The notes under the pieces are model-generated. The model did no database searches and was not told the origin of the DNA. It saw only the letters and a program-made list of their open reading frames with translations. The position numbers and the translations under genes are program-made. From contig NW_001865069.1 of NCBI RefSeq assembly GCF_000002865.3, positions 137,555 to 201,554 of the forward strand: 64,000 nt of DNA, written 5' to 3'. Source of the DNA: Monosiga brevicollis MX1. Lineage: Eukaryota > Opisthokonta > Choanoflagellata > Craspedida > Salpingoecidae. Of the stretch, positions 24,987-36,778 are shown one piece after another (position 1 is the stretch's first letter; every line of letters starts with the position of its first letter).

Positions 24987-27973
24987 CCAGCTGAAACCGT
25001 TGCTCTTGCTCTCGAAGTTGTTGTTCCTGCTCGCGTAACCGTTGCTCTTGCTCTCGAAGTTGTTGTTCCTGCTCGCGTAACCGTTGCTCTTGTTCTTGCA
25101 GCGCTCGACGTTGCTGTTGCTGCGCTAGGGTCCATTCTTGGCGATCCCGCTCCAGTCCATCACGGTCGTGGCGGAGCTGTCCATCCCGGGCCTTGAAGTT
25201 GCTTTGCAGCTGTGTCAGTTCCTGCAAACGCATGGCAAGCTGGTCACGTTGCTGCGCCAGCTCACGTCGCTCGACGTCCAGATACGCTCGCTGCTCCGCC
25301 AACTGCGCTTCTTGTTGGGATAACGTGTCCGTCATCGACGTTCGGTCCGTTTGGTCCGGCACTCGGTTGTGTGGGGATGGCGCAGCTGCTGCCGAAGACG
25401 TCTTGAAAGCTTGCGCCTCGAGTTCATCGATCCGTTCTTGCAACTGGTTCCGAAGTTGCTGTTGTTCTGCTTCCGCGCTGGAGGATCGCTGGCGCCACTT
25501 ACTGATTTCAGCACGCAGGCTACTGCAAGTACTGTCGAGTTCCTCGCGCTCGATGGCCCAGCGATGTAGTTTCTCCACATCAGCTTCGTGTTGGGTGCAC
25601 AGGCGTTCGTGTTCTGCCAACAAGCGCTCATTTTCTGCCGCAAACTTGTCACAGCGTGCTTGCAGGGCTAGAAAGTCTGCCTGTGGTGCCTCTTTGGGTG
25701 CTTCATGAGGAATCGAGTGCATGCGCACCTCGTGCAGCTCCTACAGGGTCAAGGCAGAGGCAGAGCCAGGGCCAAGGTCAAGGTACATCAGACGTGAAAG
25801 ATCATCGCATGTGCCGCGCGCACGAAATTTGATGGAGAACGATACAAGAAAAAGAGGGGGGAAAACATACAAACGAGCCAACAAGCAGGAAAAAAAAACA
25901 AGAGAGGGACGACACGCGTACCTGTTTGAGCTGATCAATCAGGGCGGCTTTGTCGTTGAGAAGTTGCTGCTGAGCCTCATGTCGCTCGGTTTGCTTGCGC
26001 GTCAACTCCTCAATCTCCTTGGTGCGACTTTCGTACAAACGGCGATAGCGTTGAGCTTGCGCTTCCAGACTGTTTTGTGCAGTAGCCTGATGGCCCAACC
26101 GCTCCTCCATTTGCTGCAATTGTTGGTGTAGCCGTTCTTGGGCGGTTTGGGCATTCACGGACGATTGCGATTGCTGCGCGCGAAGCTCACGCAGCTCTTC
26201 ATCCCTGGATGCGACTGTGGCGCGTAGCTCCTCCAGTTCCTGATTGTGTTGCTTAGCCCAGCGGGCCTCGGTCTGCGCCGCTATCGCAGCCTGTGCCTCG
26301 GCAGCTTGTTCGGCAGCCGAGACGCGGGTTAGGGCTGCTTGCTCTTGCGCAGCTAGCGCTGTCAGCTGGCCTTGCATTTGATCAATTTGTGCGGTGAGCC
26401 TTTTGCGCTCTTGGGACCACACGTCTCGCTCAGCGTGCCAGGCGGCTTGTTGTTCCGTCAGCTCACGCTGCAGCGTTGACCTACGACTTTGCTCAGTACG
26501 TGCCAAGTCACGAGACTGCTCCAAGTCTTCTTCGTACCGGCGCAGGGACGCCTAGATAGGCAGGTCACCATGAGCGTCAGCTCAAGCTAGAGCGCCTTTA
26601 AACACAGCCACCTGGCACCTAGCTTATGCTCATAGCACAAGGCTCCTTTGTTACGCGTCAAGCGACAGATTCAAACAAGGGAACAAGACATACTGCTTGG
26701 TCCGCCAAGTCATGTTCCAGTTGATGGACCCGGGATTGCTGCTCTTGAAGCGCCTGGCGAAGAACATGGTCGCTTGGCCCGGGACTGCTGTCCCGAAAGA
26801 CCTCTAGGCGTTGCCGCAAGTTGTCTAAGTGGCGCAGCGAGCCCTGGATCTGTTGTGCAGGCAAGGCGAGTTGCAAACACCACAAGCGTGCGGCGGAGTG
26901 AGCAGGGCCCAACCACCAAGCATCGCGTGGTTGCTTTGAAATGAAATGTGCAGGATACGTGCCTGTGCTGCTTGAAGCTCAACCAAGTGTCGATAACCCT
27001 CAATGGTATGGCGATGCGGTGAGGCCGTGTCCGGCTCCACCTATTCGTGAGGTCAAGACAGGTCAGCGACATGATCCCCAGCACCAGCGGCTTGCGGAGA
27101 AATGCACAACGCACCCGGGGCAGATCAAGGGCCTGCCGATGGTGGAGGCGATCGATTTCGGCGCGGTATTCGGCATTCATGCGATGGCTGAGACGAAGGG
27201 CTTTTTGAAGGTCAGCTTGATCAGGTTGGGTCGAGAGTAGCTCAACAACAATGTCCTGAAGGAGGGAGATGTGCTGTTGTCGCTGCCGGTCGTAAACCTG
27301 TATAAGGCTGGTCAACGAGCCGGCGGACGGGTCAATTGCTGATGGGGCGGATTGTGCGAGTCGAGCAGCTCCATTTTCATGTGACCGGTCGAAGATGCCG
27401 AGAGATTGCGATGGCCCGGGCGTGTGTTCGGCGAAGCGTGCTGGGGCACCTGGATCATCAAGTCGCAGAGAGCTGTGGATTGTCAGGCTTGGTTGGCTGC
27501 GGGTCAAACTAAGCTGAGTGGGAGGACTCATGCTGGTGGCAGGGCCAGTGGCAGGGCTAAGGCGAGGCTGGTCACGGTGCTGGTCATGGGCTTGACGCTG
27601 CAGGAGCGTATGCGCGGCGGCGATGGCATCTTCAATGTATTTCTTGGGGGGCGCAGCGAAACGCCGGTCGGCTGGGGCCGTGTCGGACACGGAATCTAAA
27701 TCGGGTATGCTTATATGATGCTGCTGCTGCTGTAGACTGTGGGAGCCATTTCAATAGGAAAAGAGCGAGAGAGCCCCAGAGTAAGGACAGCCGTGGGCAA
27801 CATGGAGAAGGTTAGGTGTGGTTATCTGGCTGACAAGAGCAGGAGTCAGTGCAATGCTTCCGTCGCACGTACCGCATGGCGCGCAACTCCTCAAGCATGT
27901 GGGCCGTGTTGGATTGCAAGCGAGTGAGGGGTGTTGGAGGGGGATGTGCATCCATGGCATCTTTGTTAATCAT
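23204..27973 (-). CDS. Long coiled-coil protein with polyQ tract
   Basis: A multi-exon protein of roughly 1,500 residues, family not recognised. The start was chosen at 27973 (MINKDAMDAHPPP), with a clean donor after ELRAMR near 27873. The next exon begins near 27690 (DSVSDTAPADRRF) and runs to LDLPR near 27117. Short exons follow (HTIEGYRHLVELQAAQ; IQGSLRHLDNLRQRLEVF), then one with heptad-rich coiled coil at about 26550-25920 and a 2.2-kb exon from about 25743 to 23504. That exon contains REQEQ/LREQEQR tandem heptads, a polyglutamine run at 24951-24986, and a Pro/Ser-rich region. The last exon (about 23355-23204) encodes DDLRSMLVHKVVALRHQ and ends IADAQEL before TAA. The composition suggests a golgin-like or centrosomal scaffold, but nothing specific supports either. 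Confidence 0.75.
24951..24986 (-). repeat. CAA repeat coding for polyglutamine
   Basis: An uninterrupted (TTG)n run on the plus strand encodes about 12 consecutive glutamines from pure CAA codons inside the coiled-coil gene. Pure codon use implies that length may vary between strains. Confidence 0.9.
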
Positions 27974-29142
27974 GGTGCTTGATGTGGTTGATGTTTGGTG
28001 CTGAGGCAAAAGCAATGCGGTGCACAAGGTGAGACGAACGTGGCCGTTGATGCCTGCGAAGCAGTAATCAGGGAAAGCACTGGCACGGACAGTTGGTGAA
28101 GCCGAGGGCTGAGATTGGGTCGCCCGAGGCGGAGACTGGGCTAGAGGTACCGAGGCGTGCGCTCGACGAGTCACTTTGGGGCTTGGTCTCGGGCTGGGGT
28201 GGCGGCGCGGGGCTTGCAGCGATGCGTCGCGGCGCAGCGATTGAACCCAGGCCTGATCAGTCATCGGGCTTGAGCGGAGCTGTACGCCATCACCGAATGC
28301 ACTGCAAACCAAGCACAGATCTCGTCGCTGGTGACCTCCACTACCGTCCGGCCACCTCAAGCAGCAAGACGCGTGTGGAGACGATTGCCTCTTCCAGCCA
28401 CTTCACACGCCTTTTCCAGTCACGAGCTCGAAGCGATCTGCTGCCCCAAAGCACGAGAGAGCGACAGAGAGAGCGAGAGAGCGAGAGAGAGAAAAAGCGC
28501 AAAAAACAGCAAAAAAACGCGAAAAAATTATTTTTTTTGAACTTTTTGGTCCAAGTGATAGTGTAACAAAAGCCACACCAATCAAATCTAAAATATAAAA
28601 TAACAAGTAACCCTGTAAAATAAACCCAGCACTTGTCAGATGATCCGACGGTAATGTCAGATTTTATTTCTCTGAGTGCGCCAGCTGGATTTTTTCAATA
28701 GATAGCTTACAACACAAGGCAAGCTGGTGGTGTGTGGTGTGATCCACGTCGCTGGATTCTTGCCCTTGTTGCGGTGGATCTCTGCATTCAGCTTTGTTTC
28801 AACGTTGTTATAAAACATTTCCCTCCGATCACCTCTACTTTTCACCCGCGCACTCTCCCTCTCTCTGTCTCCACGAGGCGTTTCCTTGACGGCAACTCAT
28901 CATCAGGTCAGACCCACCGCGGCGGCGGTGTCGCGTCGTGTGCTGCCGTTGTTGTTGCTCCTGCTGTTGATTATTTTCGACCGCGAGGGGCGTTGGCAGA
29001 CAAGCCCCGTGACAAACTCATTTCCCGACCATCTGATGGTGTACCACCCGCCGGTTTCGCGCAGGAACAGGCTTTTGTGATTGATCGTGTGTGCCCTGTT
29101 GTGTGACGGTTTGCCTCGGCTTCGTTTGATCGACTGCCCGTC
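27974..29142. promoter_or_regulatory. Divergent intergenic promoter region
   Basis: This 1.2-kb gap lies between two divergently transcribed genes and must hold both promoters. Features seen are a GA-rich run at 28455-28495, an A+T-rich stretch at 28500-28620, and two TGTCAGAT copies at 28634 and 28655, about 500 bases before the ATG at 29143. A (CTC)-rich segment follows at 28850-28870. No TATA box could be assigned with confidence. Confidence 0.45.
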
Positions 29143-30654
29143 ATGGATGCGTGGGCAGCTCCGCCGCCGGGCGCGCCGCAGGCCGATGCCACCACGGTGG
29201 AGATGACCTCCAATCCTGCGCACGTGGCCAGCGCGCCAGCCAAAAAGTCACGCGCAGATGACCTTCAAGCTCAGCTTGATGAGCTGGACGCTTCCATTGA
29301 GGCTTGCAAGCCCCGTACCTCCTACTTTGCCATGTTTATCGGAACCAAAATCGACAACCTTATCGCCATGGCCATTCTGGGTCTCCTCTCCGTCGCCGGC
29401 TTGATCGTGGGCATTGTCATGCTGACGGGTGCTGCCGAAGTCAGCCCTCAGATTGCCGGCGTCTTTACGACCATCACAGGTGCTCTGAGTCTGATCCTGG
29501 CCTACTTGGCCTACTACGGCAACTGGGACATTGTCAACATCATGTTCAAGAATCTTGAGGTGCAGAAGGAGATTGCCAAGGTTTCCGTCGGCATGGTCAA
29601 GGAGCTCGAGGTGCAGGTTGACCGCTTTGCTGCCGAGAATGACAAGTACGCCGGGCTCAACAACCAGTTTGAGGGTAACATTGGGGAAATGGAGAAGCAG
29701 AACGAGGCTCTCAAGGCCCAGGTCGAGGCCATGACCGCCCAAATGGATACCATGCGCGAGGAGAACGACAAATTCAAGGCGGAGAACGAAAAGTTGGCCT
29801 CCAACGTCGAGGACTTCCGTCAGCAGAACGAGGCCATGAAGGGCCATCTCGATGAGCTGGGCGCCGAGCGCGAGCGCTTTACCGAGCAGAACAACAAGTT
29901 TGAAAACAACCTCGAGACCCAGGATCAGCTGAACCAAGAGTTGGCCAATCAGCTCGAGGATCAAAAGGCTGAGAACGAGAAATTGCGCATGCAGGTCGAC
30001 AAGTTGGAGGCTGGTCTTGAGGAAATGACCGCCCAGAACGAGGCGTTTAAGAACGAGAACGAGGCTTTCCACCAGAACAACGAGAATCTCAAGAGCACCA
30101 TCGACATGCTCAACGAGAATGCTGAGCGTGAACGTGCCGAGTTTGAAAAAATGTCTCAGCGCGCAGAAGAGGCGTATTCCGTGGCCGCGCGCAGCTTCCA
30201 GCAGCTTGACACGGGCAACGAGCGCCTCCAAGGTCTCATCGATCGAATGGAGGAGGGCAGCGACGCCCACGAGGAGACCATGGAACAGCTCATGGGTGTC
30301 CTCACTGGCTTGGCCGAAACCAAGGAGGAGCTGAAGCGCATCACCGAGGTCAACGCCGAGCTGGCCAAGAAGAACGAGCAACTCTCCGAGCGCCTCATGG
30401 AGATTATCAACCGCATGGAGAATGTGGAGGTGGCTCAAAAGATGGCTCAGCTCATCACCCGTGTCGATGCTCTGGCCGATGGCGGCGTGCGCGACGCTCT
30501 CAAGGACGGCACTCCTCTCAACAAGGAACAGACTCGCGAGCTGTATCTCTTGTTGGAGGACATTGACCAACAGATGGATGTGTGGGAGCAGGCAGAGAAG
30601 GATCGCCTCGCCAGCATCCAGGCTGCTCGCGCCGCCACCGACGTCCAGGCTTAA
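29143..30654 (+). CDS. Intronless two-helix membrane coiled-coil protein
   Basis: A 503-residue protein, family not recognised. The ATG at 29143 begins MDAWAAPPPGAPQ and the frame is open to TAA at 30652-30654 with no intron, unlike most neighbours. After a Pro/Ala-rich N-terminus come two close hydrophobic helices, about residues 70-96 (AILGLLSVAGLIVGIVMLTG) and 104-126 (FTTITGALSLILAYLAYYG), probably a membrane hairpin. A regular coiled coil then fills about residues 135-490, with repeated short blocks such as EN-D-KF-AEN and QNEA-K. The C-terminal part is acidic. Codon choice is strongly biased to C/G-ending codons and AAG for lysine, which suggests high expression. The plan fits an organelle-anchored tether or shaping protein; this is inference. 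Confidence 0.85.
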   Translation: MDAWAAPPPGAPQADATTVEMTSNPAHVASAPAKKSRADDLQAQLDELDASIEACKPRTSYFAMFIGTKIDNLIAMAILGLLSVAGLIVGIVMLTGAAEVSPQIAGVFTTITGALSLILAYLAYYGNWDIVNIMFKNLEVQKEIAKVSVGMVKELEVQVDRFAAENDKYAGLNNQFEGNIGEMEKQNEALKAQVEAMTAQMDTMREENDKFKAENEKLASNVEDFRQQNEAMKGHLDELGAERERFTEQNNKFENNLETQDQLNQELANQLEDQKAENEKLRMQVDKLEAGLEEMTAQNEAFKNENEAFHQNNENLKSTIDMLNENAERERAEFEKMSQRAEEAYSVAARSFQQLDTGNERLQGLIDRMEEGSDAHEETMEQLMGVLTGLAETKEELKRITEVNAELAKKNEQLSERLMEIINRMENVEVAQKMAQLITRVDALADGGVRDALKDGTPLNKEQTRELYLLLEDIDQQMDVWEQAEKDRLASIQAARAATDVQA

Positions 30655-31661
30655 ATGCTTGCAAGCCCCGTGTTGTCAGATTCAGGGCGTGTGCACATGC
30701 TCGCGCCCTGTCTCACTCTTGTGTTGGTGCTCATGTTCATCGAGAGTCAGTGAGAAGAAGCACCCCTTCCTGATTTTTTTTTTTTTAAAAATGGTTCAAC
30801 GTTGCTCCTCTGCCTGAATGAGGCGTAGGGGAGGGCCTGTGGAGCCTGGCCTGACCCCTCGAGTGTGAGCCTTACCGTTACAAGTCGACCGTGATTCGTT
30901 TGGACTGGCTTGTTCTGCTCTTCTGTATGTCTTTGTATTATCTTATCTCCCCACTCCCTTCACATTTGCCACGGCCTTGGCAAGGGCCCACTATTGTGTC
31001 TCCCCTCTTGTCATCTGGGGCTTTTCCGGTTTCGGATCTGGCTGGCCTAGTCTTTTGCACAGGGGACCTGATCTGACGGCGTTATGTCTTGTATTTTTTT
31101 GCCTTTTTTTTTCTGAGCTGTCTGTTCTTTCTTCCTGCGGGCTCTTTTGGGAGGGCAGCGGCGTTTGGTTCTTTTCGAGATCGGGCCGCTCATCCTGTTT
31201 GACCCCATTTCAAAGCCATCATTTCTTTTTTTTCACCAATTGCAAATGGACCCGATGCTCCTCTCTGCCGCGCCACTTTCCTTCACACGCACAACCCCTT
31301 TGAGCTCGTTGGCAACCAAACACCCTGAAGCATACAGCTGCAAAAACACAAAAACTTCCAAGGTTACCACGCTTTCATCTACAGGTATACTTAGTATTAA
31401 TTCATCAAAAATCTGCAACAAGTCTTCATTTCGCGACAACAAGTTTCAAGTTGAATCTCGTTGTTGTTGAAATTTTATTTTTTCATTTTTTTTTCGTGTG
31501 TGTGTGCGACTTTGAATCATCACACACACACCAAATCACGGTGCGGCGGCGGAAGGAACTGGCAGTGCAGACGCCAGCGGAGCAGGGGTTCGAGTGGTAG
31601 GAGGGAGGGCCTGGGACTGCGTCGGATTTGGACACGGGCTGTGTCGGGTGCCGTCGCTGCC
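30655..31661. other. 3' UTR and upstream region of IFT22 gene
   Basis: Sequence between two genes in the same direction. It is T-rich with several poly-T runs and one TGTCAGAT at 30674. No exon was recognised. The last 150 bases before 31662 are the likely IFT22 promoter and leader. Confidence 0.5.
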
Positions 31662-32643
31662 ATGACCACGCTTCGCGCCAAGGTGGCCTTGGTGGGCCCA
31701 GCCGCTTCTGGCAAGACCATCCTGGCCAACTTTCTGGCCGACCATGTCACTGATGGCCTCAGCATGCCTTATCGTCCCACCCAGGGCTGTCGGTACGTGC
31801 ATAACGTCCTGAAGCACACTTGGTACAGGCTTTGGTAGTGAGATCCCTATCGCACGGTCCGTCCACACGTGAACGACTCTGATTGCGTGCCGGCCCCTGC
31901 ACGCTCACCGGCCATGCCTGCAGCATCCTGGAAACGACGATGGAAAACCACTCAGATACGGCCTTGGAGCTTTGGGATGTCTCCGGAGACATCAAGTATG
32001 TACACTGCACACTGGACTGCACATTGGACTGGGTGGCCGCCCTGCCTGCTCCTGCTTACTGTCACATGCGGTCGGCGCCATCAGCAACGAATCTGGTTGG
32101 CCAGCCATCACTACGGGCCTGGATGGCGTGATCGTCGTCTTTGACATCAACCAAACAGTTGTGGATGGGGATTTGGATATTTGGTATGCCTCGTCTGCTC
32201 TGGCTCGAACCTTTGGACTCTACTGCCGCAACGCGCCCAATATGTTTCTAGCCATGGCCTCAAATGTCTGACGCTGACCCGCAGGTTTCGGCGATTTATC
32301 AAGCGGCCTGGAGTCAAGTCCAACCAGGTCTTGGTGTTTGCGAACAATCCGCATCGCGACAGTGCCACGCGCAGCGCTGTGGATCTGAGTATGTCATGAC
32401 GCCAGCTCATCATGCCAACTCCATCATGCTTGAAAAACAGACCTTGCTCTCGAGACTGTTTGGCTGATATCTTGCTTGCCTTGTCATGTAGCTGGCCCAT
32501 TGAGCAAGGCCAAACTTGTATTAACGGATGTCACACGGGAGCCCGAGGCCGTGCGCGCAGCCTTTAATGCACTGATGACCAACGTGCGCAGTGTTGTTGA
32601 ACAACGCCGCGATGACGCCGAGCGCAAAGTGCTGGGGATGTAG
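31662..32643 (+). CDS. IFT22: Intraflagellar transport protein 22 (RABL5)
   Basis: A Rab-like small GTPase of the IFT-B complex, which moves cargo along the flagellar axoneme. Five exons join exactly in phase: 31662-31792, 31924-31995, 32085-32183, 32285-32388 and 32492-32643. They give 185 residues, the same length I recall for human IFT22. The P-loop is GPAASGKT at residues 12-19, followed by ANFLADHV and PTQGCRILE. The switch region reads LELWDVSGD, the next strand GVIVVFD, and the product ends VRSVVEQRRDDAERKVLGM. As in the family, the NKxD base-recognition motif is degenerate (FANNPH). Confidence 0.93.
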
Positions 32644-32928
32644 ACACTCGACATCACTACCCTGCTCTCCTGAAGAAGGATGTCTCTTTGAAAGTCGCGC
32701 GTGAACGATGGCTTCCTTTTTGTCTCTTGTCTTCTTCCTTTTTTTTGCCAAGTGTTGTGCAGTACCACAGCGGTCACTCGTTCTTGCATGAATGCCGGCT
32801 CTTATCTAGTCAATTACATCTGTTCATTGTTTAAACTGCATAGTTCCCGCTCAAGCTACTATTTGGCCAGTGTTAACGCAACACCGCTGGCCCCCCTCAT
32901 TTGTCTGACCAGCAGCTCTGTGTGGTGT

Positions 32929-35900
32929 TCATGCCATCTGCAAGTTCTCGTAGAACTTGAGCACCGTGGGGTCTGCGTAGACCGCCTCACGGCGGAATCC
33001 TGTAACTTCGAGCCCATCCATGCGCTTGGCGCGTGACAGGGCCACATAGGCTTGGCCGGCCGAAAATACCTGAAAATGTAGCAACCAGAAACAGTAGGAG
33101 GACGGGCGGGCGGTCAGCGTCTGATCCCAGGGCAACTTTCCAGTCGGGCATACAGTCGGGTACTCACCCGCGACAAATCAACCTGCACCGAGTCCAGGGT
33201 CATGCCTGACACCAGCACCCAAAACGCGAACGTGAGAAAATGCAAACTCGTACTCGCTGCCACGTGTGTACACGGGCGTGATGCTTTGCGTCTGACTTGT
33301 GGGCCAGAGTAAACAGGCACCGCGAGCTGGCTTACCCTGGCTTTTATGGATGGAAATGGCCCACGCGAGGGCCAAGGGGAGCTGCTTGCGACGCAGCACG
33401 TTATCTTGCGAAACTTTGACACTGAAATACTCGGGGCGCACCGTGCGCGAAGTGCCGTTGGCAAACTGCCAATGTTCAATCAGCGTGCATGAGTCAGCTG
33501 TCTGTCCACGCATGAAAAAAAAAAAAAAAAAAAAAAAAAAAAGGTTCAAAAGTTCACTCTCATGAAATTGGCAACAAGGCAAGGCTAGTACCTCGACAAT
33601 TGGAAAGCCACTGGCGGAAAAGGACCGCACAACGCCGACCGTGCCGTTGGCCAGCCCCAAGTTGACGTCCAAATTCTTCAACAGCATCACCTATTGGCCG
33701 GGAATCGAAAGACAAAAGACACGGCGGAAGAGGAGACGCCGAGCGTGGGCGACGGAATAAGGGCCGGTTTGATACGAGGAGGTGGAAAGCAGACGCGCAG
33801 TAGCACATGGTGGGCAGGAGGCACAAGATCACAAGCCGCTGACCTGTGCATGCACCTTCAGCTCCAGACTGCCTGACGCCCGGCAAGACTTGTCTAATAG
33901 ACTCTGAGCCGAGGCCACTGTGCACCATAAAAGGAATGATTAACTCAGCATGGCCAGTGTTGCAGAATTCTGTCGCAAGAGCCGCTGTGCTGACGACAAC
34001 GAGTGACGTACGGGTTGATGAATCTTCAGCACGATACACATGCTGCGCTCCCGGCAAGCGTGCCAGCTCACGAGTGTTGATAATATCCGCCTCTCGAACG
34101 TGCGTGCAAAGCTTGGTGGCCTTGGCTCCGTCGACCAACTGCCGAGGTACAGCGTTGTCCAACATTGTAAAGCTTTGATGAGAGGGGTGGGGGACAGAGG
34201 CGGGCGTTGGGTACAGACGACCTACCGTCTGGATTCGACAGCTGCGGATGGTTCCTTCATCCTCAGTGTTGCAATGGCCCAGCCGCAAGCGCCGCAGGAG
34301 GCCGGCAAACTGACTGTCGGTCTGTCGGTGAATCTGTGCAGGCCAATATGAGTCTTAAAGGCAAAGCCGACGCAGGTCTGCCAAGATACAAGCCATCGGC
34401 CTCAGCACATCACTACGGGTCCCACCTGTTTGAGCTCAAAGGTTGCCTCTACCACCGAATTCCAACATTGTGCTTGAAAGCAGAACTTGGGTTGTTCGTT
34501 GCCAGGAACCACGGGCGGCAGCTGTAGGAAATCTCCCACAAGTACCAGTTGGATGCCACCAAAGGGCTTGCTGTTGCGGCGAATTTGCTGAGCCACTTTG
34601 GACAGCTGTCGTGTTGTTCCAATGCAGTAGCAATTTATGAGCCCATGGTCAGCCAGAGTCAACGTAGTAAAACGGCGTGCAGAGGATGCTCAGAAAACAG
34701 GCGTGGCGTCGTGCTTATTGCCTTTTGAGATCCTGGCCAAGCTGATCAAAGCACTTACCCGATCAAAGTAATCAGCATGTACCATGCTAATTTCATCAAT
34801 GATGAGTACTTTGGTGGTCTGCCATTGCTCAATGCGGCGTGGCAGCTTGTTGGTCCCAGCCTATTGAGACGCCAGTCAAGCATGAGCGAGTTACTTTCGC
34901 TACGCCAAGCATTTCCCTCGCGCAGGTGCCAAACGGTACGGACCTGAAGACCCGCAAAGGAGTGAAGTGTAATGCCATTGATGGCACACGCAGCAATTCC
35001 AGTCGATGCGGTGGCCACGAGGCCCTCAGAAGGCAGCGCATCCATGATGGCGCGGAGCAGCCATGTTTTTCCTGTCGGAATTGGGCAATGAGGTCAAGCA
35101 ACCCGATATGCAGGCGCGTACGCGAATGAGGCGCATAGGCGATCTTTATATTGATAAGAAAAAGCCATCAAAAACGTACCCGTGCCAGCATTGCCTGTGA
35201 AGAACACGTTCTTGCCTTGCAAAACGGCTTGCAGGACGCCTAAGAAAGTTTGGTGCAGGTCGGATGGTCAGGGTCTACAATGGGCTGGCCCCCAGCTTTT
35301 GGCGCAAGCCCAGTTGAGAAGCGTACGCTGTTGCTCTTCAGACAACGTTTTGGTGATGGCTGACAGGTCAGCTCGGCGACACACACGCTTGGCCAGGGTA
35401 TTCGGTGCTGTGCGCCTATATCGGGCATATCCAGGCAGGTCGTTGAGCATGTACGCATGGTTCAATGGGCAAAAGTTGGAAACATCCCCAACCCTCTGAT
35501 GAGTGCGTGGGAAAGGCGAAGATAAAGCGAATGAATTCTTCTGTGACAGGCAGAAGAGAAAGACGTACGAGGGAGATTTGGCCTCAAGGCGTGAGAGTGG
35601 GCTCAACTGCTTGAGGCTCAGAGGGCGACGGATGGTGTTCTTCTTGGGCAGGCTAGTCGGGGGTGAGGTGGGGTGCAACCGCCGCTGCTCCACAGATGAT
35701 TTTAGCTTCGCCTGCAGGAGCTTGAGAAAGGCACGGAGCTCGGCGGGGTTGCTTTTCATGATAGCCAGCTGAGTGCGCGTGGGATTTTGTACAACAATGA
35801 GCTTGCATGCAGGGTTGTGCACGCGACGGCGACCCTGAACACCATACCGTGACGCCCTGCTGGCGGAGGTGAATCGAGGCCTGGCCTTTGTTGACGTTTT

Positions 35901-36188
35901 TTCCAAAGATGGCTACCTGTCCCATGGCTTTGTATGCCAGTTCGGGAACCTGGGACCGGGGGCAAGGTTTGAGCGGAGCAGGATCGCCCGTCAGGTGGGC
36001 ATCAGAGCAACATTTGCTAGCGCTCGCGGACGTACGTTTGGCAGCACAACGTTGAGGGAGAGAATGTTGTTCTCATCACGCGCAAGGTTGATGTAGCCCG
36101 GCTTGGTGCTGCAGTAGCGAGCGCATTGCTGACCCTGGGCTGTATGGTGTGTTACAATCACCCGTGCGTCCAGCGTATCGGACGCCAT
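32929..36188 (-). CDS. PIF1: PIF1-family DNA helicase
   Basis: A 5'-3' superfamily 1B helicase acting on telomeres, replication forks and mitochondrial DNA. The start was chosen at 36188 ([12 protein letters not shown]). Early exons are 36188-36036, 35949-35848, 35801-35565 and one beginning near 35502 (VGDVSNFCP). The core matches human PIF1 in order: [20 protein letters not shown] then TGNAGTG (Walker A), [96 protein letters not shown], and [18 protein letters not shown] near the end. The stop is at 32929-32931. The intron between exons 2 and 3 would be only 46 bases; the alternative is a one-base frame change there. A 30-base poly-A run at 33513-33542 lies in an intron. Confidence 0.92.
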
Positions 36189-36778
36189 GGTTTGAGTGTC
36201 GAGGCCGCGCTGCTTGGTCAGGGTTTGCGATTCAGCAACCAAGGCCAGTTGAAGGCCTTTCACGACTCGTGCCTTTGGCCCTCCGTCGTGCCACAGATAT
36301 CAAGACTGCTGCGCTCATAGGATCACAGAAGCTTGGCTGTCCTGATGGCTCAAATAATCAATGAGGCAAGGGACTCGAGGCAGCACAGCACGTCTCGCGG
36401 GCAAATTCGGGTCTTTCGCGCACTCGAACCACCACATTTGAAAACAGGCGCGAATTTCTATAAACCTCACTGCTTTCGCGTTCATTTTTCTCACACTCAA
36501 AATGGTTATGGTGACTGACTTCGTCTTTATGGTAAAGAAGCGTATAAACTGGAAGCGTGTGCAAGTACGTATTGGGGCGAGGCCTGTCAGCATTTTGCGT
36601 GTGCTGCTGATGCCCCATAGCACGGGGTGCACGTTTGCGGGGGCATGGAGCCTTTGCCGGTGCTGCTTGCTGCTTACGGCTGCTGATTAGGTGCTGATAG
36701 GGCTTCTCAGCCGTGCGAGTTGGTAATGGGCGACGGGCGGACAGGGGACGATCGAAGAAAACGAGACAGAACAAGAAT
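36189..36778. other. Short intergenic region
   Basis: The region upstream of the PIF1 start and downstream of the aldolase stop. Small open frames are present on both strands, but none shows domain features. No gene was recognised. Confidence 0.45.

Noticed and set aside
29248-30570. A 440-codon frame on the minus strand
   Set aside because: It is the mirror of the strongly codon-biased coiled-coil gene on the plus strand, and its Leu/Val-rich product follows from that coding.
32929-36188. The PIF1-type helicase as part of a Helitron
   Set aside because: No HUH-type Rep domain is fused or nearby. The protein follows animal PIF1 from N- to C-terminus and has a normal intron structure.
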